A DNA stretch of 64,000 nt, taken from positions 1-64,000 of the forward strand of contig CALKOT010000001.1 of NCBI GenBank assembly GCA_938092015.1, in the 5' to 3' direction. The notes below the pieces were generated by a model, which searched no databases, was not told the origin of the DNA, and saw only the letters and a program-made list of their open reading frames with translations. Positions 63,038 to 64,000 of the stretch are shown here, in pieces. This DNA comes from an uncultured Paracoccaceae bacterium (GTDB lineage Bacteria; Pseudomonadota; Alphaproteobacteria; Rhodobacterales; Rhodobacteraceae). The position numbers were made by a program, and so were the translations under genes. Every line of letters starts with the position of its first letter. Positions within the stretch are counted from its first letter, which is position 1.

Positions 63038-64000
63038 GTGAAGGACGAACCAGAGCAGCCAGTCCATGAGATAGAAAAGAGAAACATCGAGATATTGCGA
63101 TGGAGAGGGGAAGTAAACCGGGAAACCCAAGGTGACTTTGCAGTATTATCTCAACCGCTCAACTTGCCATGTGGCGTTCAGCTGAAGAACCGTCTGATCA
63201 AAGCCGCCATGTCCGATAGCCTAGGGGATGGAGAAGGGAACGCCACCAAAACCCAGATGCGGCTCTACGAAAGATGGGCCGATGGCGGTGCAGCGCTTTC
63301 ATTGATCGGCGAAGCGCAGACAAGTCAGTTTTTTCCTGAGACGCCCGGAAATCTGGTCCTGACGCCTGACGCAAACCTAGTTGCGTTGAAAGCTCTCGCA
63401 GCCAGGGGGTCATCAAACGGCGCGCATATCTGGCCGCAATTAGGTCATGCAGGCGCCCTTTCCCACGCACCGATAAGCCAGGCCAAGGGTCCGTCGCCCC
63501 TGAACTTAGAGGGGCTTCAATGCGAAGGAATGACGCTTGCCGACATAGGCACGTTGCCAGAGGCCTATGCTAAGGCAGCGGTTTTGGCGAAAGAGGCTGG
63601 TTTTGGCGGTGTGCAAATCCACGCGGGCCAGGGGTTTCTGTTCAGCCAATTCCTGTCGCCTTTATTCAATCATCGAACCGACGGCTACGGCGGGACAGTC
63701 TCTGCGCGGTTTCGGGTCATCGAAGAGGTGATCGATGCAGTTCGTTCGGCTGTGGGAACGGGATATCCAATTGGCGTCAAGATCAACTCCACGGACAAAC
63801 TCGTCGGCGATTTATCTTAGGATGATGCGCTTGAGGCCGTGCGACTGATCGATCGAACGTCTGTCGATTTAGTCGACGTAAGCGGCGGCACCTACTTCCC
63901 GGGTGCTCCATCAAGCTCAGACAGTGCATCCACCTCTGGCCCCTACTTCATTGAATTTGCGCGGTGTGCAAAGAATATTACGTCTATTCCGGTCATGCTT
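63038..64000 (+). pseudogene. NADH:flavin oxidoreductase (Old Yellow Enzyme), in-frame TAG, cut by window edge
   Basis: Frame from GTG 63038 encodes 'LNLPCGVQLKNRLIKAAMSD', 'LYERWADGGAALSLIGEAQ', 'HIWPQLGHAGALSH', 'GFGGVQIHAGQGFLFSQFLS' and 'RTDGYGGTVSARFRVIEEV', then 'YPIGVKINSTDKLVGDLS', all from the OYE barrel. TAG follows at 63818-63820. The same frame continues with 'DDALEAVRLIDRTSVDLVDV', 'SGGTYFPGA' and 'YFIEFARCAKNITSIPVML' to the end of the window, so one base change (CAG or GAG to TAG) explains the stop. The N-terminal 38 residues before the family start are unusual and the true start may lie downstream. Confidence 0.7.

Noticed and set aside
1..64000. CRISPR arrays, rRNA and tRNA genes
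   Set aside because: No regularly spaced repeats, no rRNA-like sequence and no convincing tRNA cloverleaf were seen by eye.

Overview
The window is a gene-dense, high-GC stretch of an alphaproteobacterial genome. It most resembles a marine Rhodobacterales (Roseobacter-type) chromosome. Support for this: form II CO dehydrogenase genes in S-L-M order, a TAXI-type TRAP transporter with fused permease, relics of fnrL and ccoIS, a bifunctional aminobenzoyl-CoA monooxygenase/reductase gene, and a TPP-riboswitch thi operon with thiXYZ and tenA. The assignment rests on recognising gene families by eye; no search was run. Housekeeping genes (glmU-glmS, thi operon) argue for a chromosome, although one palindrome also fits the parS consensus of repABC replicons.

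Layout. 0.1-2.1 kb (minus): truncated Wzz, a penicillin-binding carboxypeptidase with a SPOR domain, and a TPR protein. 2.2-4.8 kb: MaoC hydratase, hydroxyacyl-CoA-type SDR and thiolase, a beta-oxidation-like trio. 4.9-6.8 kb: frameshifted class III cyclase. 7.1-9.7 kb: HAD hydrolase, exported TPR protein, AlkD-like protein, lipoprotein. 9.8-13.0 kb: glmU-glmS. 13.2-19.3 kb: a divergent succinate dehydrogenase/fumarate reductase (B-C-D-A order), a GST-like isomerase and a two-subunit class I fumarase with an odd SDR between its subunits. 19.5-27.7 kb: polyamine-type ABC importer followed by a YtcJ-type amidohydrolase, a NylB-like serine hydrolase and a NylA-like amidase. 27.7-31.0 kb (minus): TAXI-TRAP transporter.

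31.4-33.0 kb is a scar made of the 5' part of an fnrL-like gene, the 5' part of a tyrosine integrase, the 3' end of ccoI and a remnant of ccoS. 33.1-39.2 kb: acyl-CoA synthetase and coxG-coxS-coxL-coxM. 39.4-39.9 kb: an FNR-type box before a gene broken by an in-frame TGA. 39.9-48.0 kb: a tightly coupled operon for aerobic CoA-dependent anthranilate-type degradation (monooxygenase/reductase, SDR, MarR, enoyl-CoA hydratase, acyl-CoA dehydrogenase, cupin, aryl-CoA ligase, RidA). 48.0-48.9 kb: RTX protein gene with two nonsense codons. 49.0-54.8 kb (minus): dipeptide/oligopeptide ABC importer. 54.9-62.4 kb (minus): thiamine operon thiD-O-S-G-E-F-Y-tenA-Z-X behind a TPP riboswitch. 62.7-64.0 kb: ArsR-like regulator and an Old Yellow Enzyme gene interrupted by TAG and cut by the window edge.

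Overall the region combines uptake systems with catabolic modules for aromatic, amide and dicarboxylic compounds, and it contains an unusual number of broken genes. The most interesting signals are the cbb3-oxidase scar, the non-canonical Sdh/Frd-fumarase module, the NylA/NylB-like pair behind a polyamine-type importer, three copies of a TTTCAC-NN-GTGAAA palindrome, and a 25-codon ORF plus inverted repeat just before the aryl-CoA ligase.
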